Shown here: in pieces, positions 1 through 6,051 of the stretch | How the letters are laid out: every line of letters begins with the position of its first letter | How positions within the stretch are numbered: position 1 is the stretch's first letter | NCBI GenBank assembly: GCA_027317055.1 | Contig: DAHVFK010000216.1 | Span: 1 to 6,268 of the forward strand | DNA length: 6,268 nucleotides | Direction: 5' to 3' | Origin: Betaproteobacteria bacterium | GTDB lineage: Bacteria > Pseudomonadota > Gammaproteobacteria > Burkholderiales > SG8-39 | Translations under genes and position numbers: made by a program | Notes under the pieces: model-generated | What the model was told of the DNA's origin: nothing | Database searches by the model: none | Seen by the model: the letters and a program-made list of their open reading frames with translations, nothing else

Positions 1-953
1 TCACTTTCGGTTACTACCAGCTGCTCAGTGGAATTTCGTTCGCGGCGGTCATGGTTGGTCTTTTCGGCGTTGCCGTGGTGCTGACAGACGCCCCGATGAT
101 CGGCACCAAAAGTGAATTGCTGACGACCGAAGTGAAGCTCCGACTTCCTGGCCTGCGTGATCTCCTGGGGCGGTGGCAAGCCATTCTTATCGGCGCACTC
201 TACGGAGTTGGCATTGGGGCCGTTCCAGGCATAGGTGCGGAGGCATCACCGTGGATGGCTTACGGCACGGTTCGCAGCAGATCGAAGCATCCCGAGTTGT
301 TTGGCACCGGCGTACCTGAAGGCGTGCTCGCACCTGAAGCCAGCGCAAGCGGAACGACCGGTGGGACGATGGTGCCGATGTTGACGTTAGGGATTCCCGG
401 AGATAGTTCAACCGCAATCATGCTTGGCGCCCTCATTCTCCACGGGGTGATACCAGGGGTTACCCTCATGCGGGACCATGGCGATGTGGTCTGGGGCATG
501 CTCGCCGGCTTGCTGATCGCAACCATGTTCATGTTTCTCATTGCCTGGAAAACGATACCCTGGTTTGTTCGCATCCTTGCCAACGACCGTGGATGGCTTT
601 TTCCATTTGTTCTGGTGCTCGCGACGCTTGGCGCATTCGCCAGCGCGGGAGACTATTTTCCGGTCTGGGTGGCCGTCGCGTTTGGAGTGATCGGCTGGAT
701 CTTTGAGGCTCGAGGAATACCGGTCGTTACGGTAGTCCTTGGGGTAATCCTCGGGCCGATCATCGAGCAAAATACGCGAATTGGTCTCGCTCTGGCGGAA
801 AACCACTGGTCCACTTTTGTGGCGACCTGGCCGCGGATCGGCCTGGTCGCGATCATTCTGGGACTGGTCGCATGGGAGATCTGGCGAAGTCTAATTCGTC
901 CGATCATCAGCCCAGTCATTGCCACGCCAACCAAAGAAGGAGGAATTTCATGA
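1..953 (+). CDS. tctA: Tripartite tricarboxylate transporter permease, TctA family (5'-partial)
   Basis: Large membrane subunit of a TTT-family secondary transporter, which takes up carboxylates or other organic anions across the inner membrane with the help of a periplasmic binding protein. The reading frame is open from base 3, so the ATG at 51 is an internal methionine. About 316 residues are visible, and TctA proteins are usually near 500, so roughly the first third is missing. Visible family features are the start TFGYYQLLSGISF, the glycine-rich GIGAVPGIGAEASPWMAYG loop, and a second loop running PEGVLAPEAS...GGTMVPMLTLGIPGDSSTA, followed by several hydrophobic helices and LGVILGPIIEQ near the C-terminus. 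The EAANNA stretch I remember as typical of the second loop reads EASASG here. The stop codon overlaps the next gene's start (ATGA), which indicates one operon with coupled translation. The small subunit TctB is not in the window and may lie upstream. Confidence 0.95.
   Translation, partial: TFGYYQLLSGISFAAVMVGLFGVAVVLTDAPMIGTKSELLTTEVKLRLPGLRDLLGRWQAILIGALYGVGIGAVPGIGAEASPWMAYGTVRSRSKHPELFGTGVPEGVLAPEASASGTTGGTMVPMLTLGIPGDSSTAIMLGALILHGVIPGVTLMRDHGDVVWGMLAGLLIATMFMFLIAWKTIPWFVRILANDRGWLFPFVLVLATLGAFASAGDYFPVWVAVAFGVIGWIFEARGIPVVTVVLGVILGPIIEQNTRIGLALAENHWSTFVATWPRIGLVAIILGLVAWEIWRSLIRPIISPVIATPTKEGGIS
937..943 (+). promoter_or_regulatory. Strong Shine-Dalgarno of tctC
   Basis: AAGGAGG lies six bases before the ATG at 950, inside the last codons of tctA. 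This near-perfect ribosome binding site fixes the start of the binding-protein gene at 950 rather than at the GTG at 872, which would put a hydrophilic extension in front of an obvious signal peptide. A strong site here fits the need for more binding protein than permease. Confidence 0.9.
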
Positions 954-1921
954 AAATCGCATATCGAAGTGTATTGGCGGGTTGTCTTGTCGCCGCGGGA
1001 CTCGCATTTTCCGGAGGCGCTGCGGCGGCAGACTACCCAAGTCGAACAATTCACCTTGTCGTGCCATGGAAGGCTGGCGGTGGTACCGACGCTATCGGTC
1101 GAGCCTACGCGCAGGCTCTTAAGGAAGTGAGTGGCCAGGACGTTGTTGTCGACAACATAAATGGCGCCTCGGGTGCGGTCGGTACCGCAAAGGTCGCCCA
1201 CGCGAACCCCGATGGTTACACGCTGATCCTGAACGGCAACGCCGACATGAATGCCGGCCTCACATTCAGGCACGAGCCGTACAGCCAGGACGACTTCATC
1301 TATATCGGTGGTGTCTATTCAAGTCCGACGTGGATGCTCTCGCACAAGGACCGTGGATATGCAAGCTTTGCCGATTTCGCGAAGGCAGCACGAGCGCACC
1401 CGGGGCAGGTCACGATTGGTGTAGGCGGCGCAAATGGGGCACTTATGCTGATGGCAGCGGCGATTCGCGGGGTTACCGGCCTTGATGTTCGCATCATCCC
1501 GTACTCCGGGGGGGCTGACCTGAAAAAGGCGCTACTCGGCAATCAGGTCGATGCGGGCGTAATCCATGCGCCTGTGCTGCTTCAGGAAGTCAAGACGGGA
1601 CTTATAAAGGTGCTCGCGACCGGAGCTCCCCTGACGCGCGTCGAGTACCCTCCGATCCGAAATATCCCTACCTTGCATCAGCTTGATATTCCGACCACCT
1701 TCAGCAATGTCAGGGTGGTTATGGCGCCAAAGGGCACTCCGAAGGAAGTCATCGAGAAACTGGGTGAGCTGTCGAAGAGAGCCGTTGAAACCAAGGGCTA
1801 TCAAGCCTTTGGCGAGAAGTTTGGCTTCGCACCAGAGTGGATCCCACAGGCGGATGAGACCGAGGCTATGCATGAGCAGTTGAAGACGTTCCAAGGGATC
1901 AAGGCGAAGTACATCCAATAA
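950..1921 (+). CDS. tctC: Tripartite tricarboxylate transporter substrate-binding protein (Bug/TctC family)
   Basis: Periplasmic solute-binding protein that captures an organic anion and delivers it to the TctA/TctB permease. The product is 323 aa, the usual Bug length. Residues 1-26 form a Sec signal peptide: basic MKIAYR, a hydrophobic core, then GGAAA, with probable cleavage just before or after A27 and a mature start near DYPSR. The first ligand loop reads VPWKAGGGTD (residues 38-47), matching the family's VPxxxGGxxD pattern. The second region, DNINGASGAVGT...NPDGYTL (68-92), matches the NxxGAxGxxGxxxxxxxxPDGYTL signature. IGVGGANG, IIPYSGGADLKKALLGNQVDAG and VMAPKGTPKEVIEKL are further standard blocks. 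The start is set by a strong Shine-Dalgarno and by the ATGA overlap with tctA. Ligands of these proteins cannot be predicted from sequence; the sulfatase downstream makes an organosulfate or its carboxylate product a guess only. Confidence 0.95.
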   Translation: MKIAYRSVLAGCLVAAGLAFSGGAAAADYPSRTIHLVVPWKAGGGTDAIGRAYAQALKEVSGQDVVVDNINGASGAVGTAKVAHANPDGYTLILNGNADMNAGLTFRHEPYSQDDFIYIGGVYSSPTWMLSHKDRGYASFADFAKAARAHPGQVTIGVGGANGALMLMAAAIRGVTGLDVRIIPYSGGADLKKALLGNQVDAGVIHAPVLLQEVKTGLIKVLATGAPLTRVEYPPIRNIPTLHQLDIPTTFSNVRVVMAPKGTPKEVIEKLGELSKRAVETKGYQAFGEKFGFAPEWIPQADETEAMHEQLKTFQGIKAKYIQ

Positions 1922-1936
1922 TCCCCACAGTTAGGT

Positions 1937-1969
1937 CCGGCGGGGGTTGCCCCGCCGGTTTACTCTTTC
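1937..1969 (+). terminator. Intrinsic terminator/attenuator between tctC and the sulfatase
   Basis: CCGGCGGGG (1937-1945) pairs perfectly with CCCCGCCGG (1950-1958) around a four-base GTTG loop, followed by TTTACTCTTTC. The stem lies 16 bases after the tctC stop. The U-tract is interrupted, so termination may be partial and allow some read-through into the sulfatase gene, which starts about 40 bases later. Another possible role is stabilising the 3' end of the tctC message. Confidence 0.75.
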
Positions 1970-1997
1970 GTACCGCCCCCGATTACTGGAATCAACG

Positions 1998-3458
1998 GTG
2001 AAACCGCAGAATCTACTAGTCATTATGTCCGACGAGCATAGCGTGCGAACGCTCGGATGCTATGGCAATAAACTGGTGAGGACCCCCAACATTGATGCGT
2101 TGGCGGGCCGTGGCACGCGTTTTAGCAGCACCTATTGCACAAGCCCCGTATGTATACCGGCACGCGCCGGTTTCGCACTCGGCAAATACCAACATCAGAT
2201 CGGTTTCTGGGATAACGCCGACCCGTACGATGGTTCAGTGCCGTCGTGGCACCACAAACTGCGCGAGCGCGGGCATAACGTAACGGCGATCGGGAAGCTG
2301 CACTTTCGCTCCACTGAGGATGACAACGGCTTCAGCGCCGAGTTGATCCCGATGCATGTAATTGACGGCAAGGGCGATCTGATGGGACTGGTCCGGGAAG
2401 ACATGCCCGAACGTAAGGCGGCAGGCAAGATGGCCGGGATGGCGGGTCCTGGGGAGTCAATCTATACGCGCTACGATCGAGACATTGCCGAGCAAGCCCA
2501 GATCTGGCTTCGCGAGCATGCCCCGAAACATAAGGATAAGCCCTGGGTTCTGTTCGTCTCGTTTGTAGCGCCGCATTTCCCGTTAACGGTGCCATCCGAG
2601 TATTTCTACCACTATTACCTGCATCCCGACCTGCCCTGGCCGAAGCAGTACGCGCGTGCCGAGCGTCCCCCCCACCCCTATCTTGTTGAGTACGGCAAGG
2701 TCTTCGCCTACGACAAGTACTTCGATAGCGACGACAAGGTGCGGCGTGCGGTAGCCGGCTACTATGGGCTATGCACGTTCCTGGATGAACAGATCGGCAA
2801 GGTGCTGGCTGCGCTCAGCGACACGGGATTGTCGTCAAACACCCGCGTCATCTACACAAGTGACCACGGAGACAACCTGGGTTCTCGCGGTGTTTGGGGC
2901 AAGTCAACCATGTATGAGGAGGCCGCAGCTGTTCCGCTCATCGTGGCCGGCGAGGAAATACCCCGGGGACATGTCGTAGACGAGCACACGAGCCACGTAG
3001 ATGTCTACCCGTTCATCTTCGAATGCGTCGACGAGGCGCGAGAACTTGGGACGGAAAAGGGCCTGCCAGGCACTTCCCTAGCCGCGCTGGCCGCCGGTGA
3101 GCGGCCGGAGCGAACCGTCATTTCCGAATACCACGGCATGGGCTCTTCCGGGGCCGTGTTCATGGTTCGCTTTGGCAAGCACAAGTACGTGCACTATGTT
3201 CATTGCCCAGCGCAGCTGTTCGATCTTGAGCAGGACCCGCAGGAATTGAAGGACTTGGCAGGCGATAGCGCATATAAGAACGTACTCGAGGAAGGACGTG
3301 CGCGGTTATATTCCATCCTGAATCCGGACGAGGTAGATCGTCGCGTCAAGGCTCGACAGCGCGAGTTGCTGGCATTGAACGGTGGGCGCGAAGCGGTCAT
3401 AGCGCGTGGCGATCTGGGATTCTCGGTTCCGCCCGGTGTAGCGCCCATGTTCGACTAG
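1998..3458 (+). CDS. Sulfatase family hydrolase (choline-sulfatase-like, formylglycine type)
   Basis: Alkaline-phosphatase-superfamily sulfatase expected to cleave sulfate esters with a formylglycine made from C52. From the GTG at 1998 the product is 486 aa. The frame opens at a TTG at 1947, but that lies in the terminator loop, and the fold begins at NLLVIMSDEH, so GTG is preferred; a weak GGA lies seven bases before it. Visible residues: D12 (metal), C52-I-P-A-R56 (maturation signature; CxPxR rather than the commoner CxPSR), K100 and H102 in GKLHF, H193 in APHFP, D289-H290 in TSDHGD (metal), and K302 in GKxxxYE. A typical sulfatase C-terminal region (RFGKHKYVHY...LFDLEQDPQE) begins near residue 391. 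HQIGFWDNADPYDG resembles choline-sulfatase relatives, but the substrate is unknown; phosphonate monoester hydrolase activity is an alternative. No signal peptide is seen, so it is probably cytoplasmic, acting after uptake. No formylglycine-generating enzyme is in the window. Confidence 0.92.
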   Translation: MKPQNLLVIMSDEHSVRTLGCYGNKLVRTPNIDALAGRGTRFSSTYCTSPVCIPARAGFALGKYQHQIGFWDNADPYDGSVPSWHHKLRERGHNVTAIGKLHFRSTEDDNGFSAELIPMHVIDGKGDLMGLVREDMPERKAAGKMAGMAGPGESIYTRYDRDIAEQAQIWLREHAPKHKDKPWVLFVSFVAPHFPLTVPSEYFYHYYLHPDLPWPKQYARAERPPHPYLVEYGKVFAYDKYFDSDDKVRRAVAGYYGLCTFLDEQIGKVLAALSDTGLSSNTRVIYTSDHGDNLGSRGVWGKSTMYEEAAAVPLIVAGEEIPRGHVVDEHTSHVDVYPFIFECVDEARELGTEKGLPGTSLAALAAGERPERTVISEYHGMGSSGAVFMVRFGKHKYVHYVHCPAQLFDLEQDPQELKDLAGDSAYKNVLEEGRARLYSILNPDEVDRRVKARQRELLALNGGREAVIARGDLGFSVPPGVAPMFD

Positions 3459-3505
3459 GGGGGAGGGCGCTGCGCGCATGATGTGCGACGAATGAATTGC
3501 CAGAC

Positions 3506-3536
3506 TTTCGGGAGTCGGACCGTAAGCTCCCCGAAA
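3506..3536. repeat. Imperfect inverted repeat in the convergent intergenic region
   Basis: TTTCGGGAG (3506-3514) faces CTCCCCGAAA (3527-3536), giving nine base pairs with a one-base bulge around a 12-base loop. An outer CCAG (3500-3503) can also pair with CTGG (3544-3547). It lies about 50 bases after the sulfatase stop and downstream of the convergent minus-strand gene. No run of T follows it on either strand, so it is not a classical intrinsic terminator, although it could end or protect either transcript. Confidence 0.45.
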
Positions 3537-3598
3537 TGCAGACCTGGAAGTAGAGCTTTCTGGCACGATGATCCCGTCGTTCGGATTAAGTAGCCAAT

Positions 3599-3612
3599 CT
3601 CCCCTTGGGGAG
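3599..3612. repeat. Short inverted repeat near the end of the SPOR gene
   Basis: CTCCCC (3599-3604) and GGGGAG (3607-3612) are perfectly complementary around TT. In RNA this would be at best a five-pair stem with a four-base loop. It lies 48 bases beyond the stop of the minus-strand gene ending at 3660 and could act as a weak transcript-end structure. No T-run follows on the minus strand. Confidence 0.3.
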
Positions 3613-3659
3613 CCGTTCCAGTCGAAGCCGCCGTTGCGACTGCGTGTGCTTGCCATGGA

Positions 3660-4976
3660 TCAATGTCGCTCTACGACCGCCCCCGGCTGAAGACCGAGCG
3701 CGATGAGTTTCTCTCGATCCCGTTCCGCGTCCTCTTCCGTAGCATACGGTCCTGATCGGACTCGAAATACGAGCGCTTTGCTGATTCGTAGTTCTTCTAC
3801 GTACGTTTTGATGCCCTTGGCCCTCAGGCGCGCTCGGAGCTCCCGCACCCTGGCTGTATCCACTAATGCTGCGATGGGGACCACGTACGACACTGCTCCT
3901 TGATCTGATGAAGCGCCATTTGCAGATTGCGCAAGCTCCGATATTCCGCACGCTTGCGCCAAACGCGCGACGTGCGCGTCCAGATCGCCCCTCGTGAACT
4001 TCGCAACGATTGGATTGCCGCTGGATGGGTGCCATTCGAACAGTAGTACTGTCGATTTCCAAAGGGTGGAGAGCAGTGCCCGCGGACTCGGAGTAAACAA
4101 TGCTTCGCGATCATCCGAGACCCCCCAGGCTTCACGTTGCGCCGGTTTGTCGTCGAATCGCAAGCGAACGCTTGAGGTGTAAGCCTGATAGTCATACTCG
4201 ACCATACTGTGGACGTTGACGTAGGCCTCCAGCTTGGCCTTCTGGCATCGAAAGATGAGGGTCGGTCGCACCTCGGTGTACCGTGCGCGGACTTTCTCGT
4301 CCGCGCCGCGCGATAAGAAGACGGTCACGGTATCGTCCATCGGGTTCTTGCGATCGGCGAACTCCCACTGTGGCACATACGGGGCAGCAGGTTGCGCTCG
4401 TCCAAAAGCGCCGCCTGCTTTCGCGGCGAGAAACTCCTTGGGCATTTCCATACCGACGAGCCGCCAGTGGAGGCCATATCGAGCGAAGCGCAACGTGGGA
4501 AGCGATTTCCCCGTGTCAGTCCCGGAAACCGCGAAGGCATCGAGCCCATCGCGATGTACGGCAAACTCGGAGGAAAACATGAGACTCCAACCGGAGACCT
4601 CCTGCGCCCCGTGTTGGCGAATCTCCACAAGTGCTGCCAGCCCTGCCGGAGTGATCATGGTCTCAACCATTGCATCCGTCAGCTTTGCCGCGAGCGCGAC
4701 TGCTAGGGCGGCAAATGGGTTGTCGCGCAGTTCGGTGGTCGTTTTGGAAACCAAGTAAGCGGACAGCTGCGTTTTTATGCTGTCACGGAGACGCGGAAAA
4801 TCGACGCGCTTTTCGAGTTCGATTGCGTCTTTGTGCAAAGCCGCGTTCCGCAGCCCCGCCACGGCAAAGAAGGGACTCGCCCAAAACCAGGCGACCGCTG
4901 CGGCGATGACAAGGAGAACGGCAATCGCGGTCGATTTTCGTTTGCGATCGCTCTGAGTCGTGCCGTTGCTTGCCAT
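3660..4976 (-). CDS. Membrane-anchored periplasmic protein: DUF2939-like + VasI/TagO-like + SPOR domains
   Basis: The product is 438 aa with three recognisable parts. Residues 1-15 are polar and basic and 16-33 form one membrane segment, putting the rest in the periplasm. Residues 34 to about 130 (ASPFFAVAGLRNAALHKDA, then VDFPRLRDSIKTQL) match the DUF2939 pattern. Residues ~204-344 resemble VasI/TagO-type T6SS accessory proteins: W-x-F...NPMDDTVTV, PTLIFRC with C244, VRLRFDD, W-G-V-S-D, and a C-terminal LAQACG with C343, so the two family cysteines are present. Residues ~362-438 look like a SPOR domain (peptidoglycan binding at division sites): SYVVPIAALVDTARVRELRARL, then VFRVRSGPYATEEDAERDREKL. 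No other T6SS gene is in the window. A role in the envelope or at the septum is inferred; the molecular function is unknown. No clear Shine-Dalgarno precedes the ATG at 4976. Confidence 0.85.
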   Translation of the reverse strand: MASNGTTQSDRKRKSTAIAVLLVIAAAVAWFWASPFFAVAGLRNAALHKDAIELEKRVDFPRLRDSIKTQLSAYLVSKTTTELRDNPFAALAVALAAKLTDAMVETMITPAGLAALVEIRQHGAQEVSGWSLMFSSEFAVHRDGLDAFAVSGTDTGKSLPTLRFARYGLHWRLVGMEMPKEFLAAKAGGAFGRAQPAAPYVPQWEFADRKNPMDDTVTVFLSRGADEKVRARYTEVRPTLIFRCQKAKLEAYVNVHSMVEYDYQAYTSSVRLRFDDKPAQREAWGVSDDREALFTPSPRALLSTLWKSTVLLFEWHPSSGNPIVAKFTRGDLDAHVARLAQACGISELAQSANGASSDQGAVSYVVPIAALVDTARVRELRARLRAKGIKTYVEELRISKALVFRVRSGPYATEEDAERDREKLIALGLQPGAVVERH

Positions 4977-5032
4977 GGCAGGAAGTGTACTGCGCTTCGA
5001 TACGAAGGGGCTGTATGGAGGATACTGCGCAT

Positions 5033-5683
5033 ATGTGGACGCCGCCCAGCAACGACCCGCTCAATCCGGATGCGATCGGGGCGTTGGAGCGGGATATCCG
5101 TCAAGTGTCGGCGGCGATACGCTGGATCGCGGTTGCGGCGATCGGGTTTGCGCTGGCTTGCTTTTACGTTCTGTCGGCGAGCGCTGCGCCCGCAGCGCAC
5201 CACAGATCGATCTGTCTCAATATTGGCGACACCGTTACCGTCAGAGGCCGCGCCGATGCGATGGTCAATGCGGGGACCTATTTTGTTCCGCTGGAACCAA
5301 TCTGCGTTCATTACCCGAGGCGAACAGATCGGTTTTCCACCGGCAACCTCACGACGATAGGGAGCAAATTGCCCCCGGGCATCTACGTCGAGGTGACTGG
5401 CGAGCTTCAGGATAGATATCCCGTGTATGGAATCGGCATTACCACAGCGGCGGTGCGGAATGTCGATGACGAAGTGAAAGCCAATATCGCCGAAGCCAAG
5501 CGTCGGTGCGAGGCATGGCAAGCAGCACACAGCTCAGGATTGAGCGCGCGAGCGCATGGAGCAAGAGTCATCCGCTCTCCGCAAAACGAGCAAAGTGAGG
5601 ATTACATACATCGATGCTCCATATGGGCCGTGGATAAGGCGTTACCACATGAGAGTATGACCATCCGTCGCGCGGTACCGTAA
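5033..5683 (+). CDS. Single-pass membrane protein with DUF4431-like periplasmic domain
   Basis: Hypothetical 216-aa protein. Residues 1-30 are polar and form a short cytoplasmic helix (ALERDIRQVSAAIRW), residues 31-52 are one membrane segment, and the rest should be periplasmic. Residues ~60-145 read as a small beta-barrel-like domain: GDTVTVRGRAD, then YFVPLEPICVHYP, then GIYVEVTGEL...YGIGITTAAVRNVD. This order (V-x-GxL, a leucine-proline-cysteine strand, then a second GxxVxVxGxL strand) resembles DUF4431; the match is by eye only. C61 and C91 could form a disulfide. The tail after ~145 is helical, then rich in charged residues and serine. ATG 5033 is chosen because GGAGG lies 11 bases upstream; ATG 5015, preceded by GAAGGGG, is a close alternative. 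ATG 4970 would overlap the divergent gene. The 56-base gap between divergent starts suggests linked control with the DUF2939/SPOR gene. Confidence 0.8.
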   Translation: MWTPPSNDPLNPDAIGALERDIRQVSAAIRWIAVAAIGFALACFYVLSASAAPAAHHRSICLNIGDTVTVRGRADAMVNAGTYFVPLEPICVHYPRRTDRFSTGNLTTIGSKLPPGIYVEVTGELQDRYPVYGIGITTAAVRNVDDEVKANIAEAKRRCEAWQAAHSSGLSARAHGARVIRSPQNEQSEDYIHRCSIWAVDKALPHESMTIRRAVP

Positions 5684-5736
5684 ATGCTCGTTCTGGCCGA
5701 TCGCGAGGGGGCGCAGTCAAGGGGTGGATCTTTGGG

Positions 5737-6051
5737 CTATTTGGTTGCTTCGGGATGCGCGTGAATCCAGCGCACCATCTCGGCCTCGTGCCCTATTCGT
5801 GCTCCGAGCCCTCTCGCCATTGCCATCGCGCGCATGATCATCTGCAGTGGATAGACTTGTTCGATGTCGAAGTGCGTTTCGTCGGGATCGTTCGCGTGCC
5901 TGGCTTGATTGCGCCCGCCATTGAGGAAGTCCAACAGAACCTTTCGACGCTCCTTGTCCGGCAGACTCGGGTCGGTGTCTTCCATTGGAACAGCGAGGTG
6001 CCGAAACTGCGGCAAACCGCATGTGCTCTTGGGGCGTGCTGCAATTGCCAT
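5737..6051 (-). CDS. Hypothetical protein, possible C-terminal part of a HEPN-like family
   Basis: From ATG 6051 the product is 104 aa; GTG 6132 (131 aa) and ATG 5985 (82 aa) are other possible starts, and none has a Shine-Dalgarno. From residue ~31 the sequence looks like a genuine helical protein: KERRKVLLDFLNGGRNQARHANDP, then IEQVYPLQMIMRAMAMARGLG, ending MVRWIHAHPEATK. R47-N48-x3-H52 fits the R-polar-x3-5-H motif of HEPN RNases. The layout (a helix ending N-x3-KHAD-like, acidic stretch, long helix, terminal W-x2-xHP) recalls proteobacterial hypothetical proteins of about 200 aa containing a KHADRDP block. If that is right, the N-terminal half is missing and this may be a decayed fragment. 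Residues 1-30 show nothing family-like. It converges on the DUF4431-like gene with a 53-base gap. Function unknown. Confidence 0.5.
   Translation of the reverse strand: MAIAARPKSTCGLPQFRHLAVPMEDTDPSLPDKERRKVLLDFLNGGRNQARHANDPDETHFDIEQVYPLQMIMRAMAMARGLGARIGHEAEMVRWIHAHPEATK

Noticed and set aside
872..949. N-terminal extension of the Bug protein from GTG 872
   Set aside because: It would bury a clear signal peptide; ATG 950 has a strong Shine-Dalgarno and an ATGA overlap.
51..953. tctA starting at the ATG at 51
   Set aside because: The frame stays open to the window edge and TctA-like residues precede this methionine, so the gene is 5'-partial.
653..1273. 206-codon minus-strand ORF antisense to tctA/tctC
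   Set aside because: It is a shadow of two well-supported genes, with no recognisable domain in its product.
1947..1997. Sulfatase extension from TTG 1947
   Set aside because: The TTG lies in the loop of a terminator-like hairpin, has no ribosome binding site, and the added residues are not sulfatase-like.
3586..4062. 158-codon minus-strand ORF overlapping the SPOR gene in another frame
   Set aside because: Arginine- and serine-rich product typical of an out-of-frame shadow; the overlapping frame has clear domains.
4234..4758. 174-codon plus-strand ORF antisense to the DUF2939/SPOR gene
   Set aside because: Shadow of the minus-strand gene, with no domain and no ribosome binding site.
4966..4993. 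Sigma70-like promoter (TTGCTT, 16 bases, TACTGC) before the DUF4431-like gene
   Set aside because: Both boxes are poor matches and the -35 lies inside the divergent gene; not enough to call.
4775..5530. 251-codon minus-strand ORF across the divergent region
   Set aside because: It would overlap both better-supported genes, and its product is low-quality and arginine-rich.
5684..5764. 26-codon ORF starting right after the DUF4431-like stop (TAAATG)
   Set aside because: Too short, no Shine-Dalgarno, and it overlaps the end of the convergent minus-strand gene.
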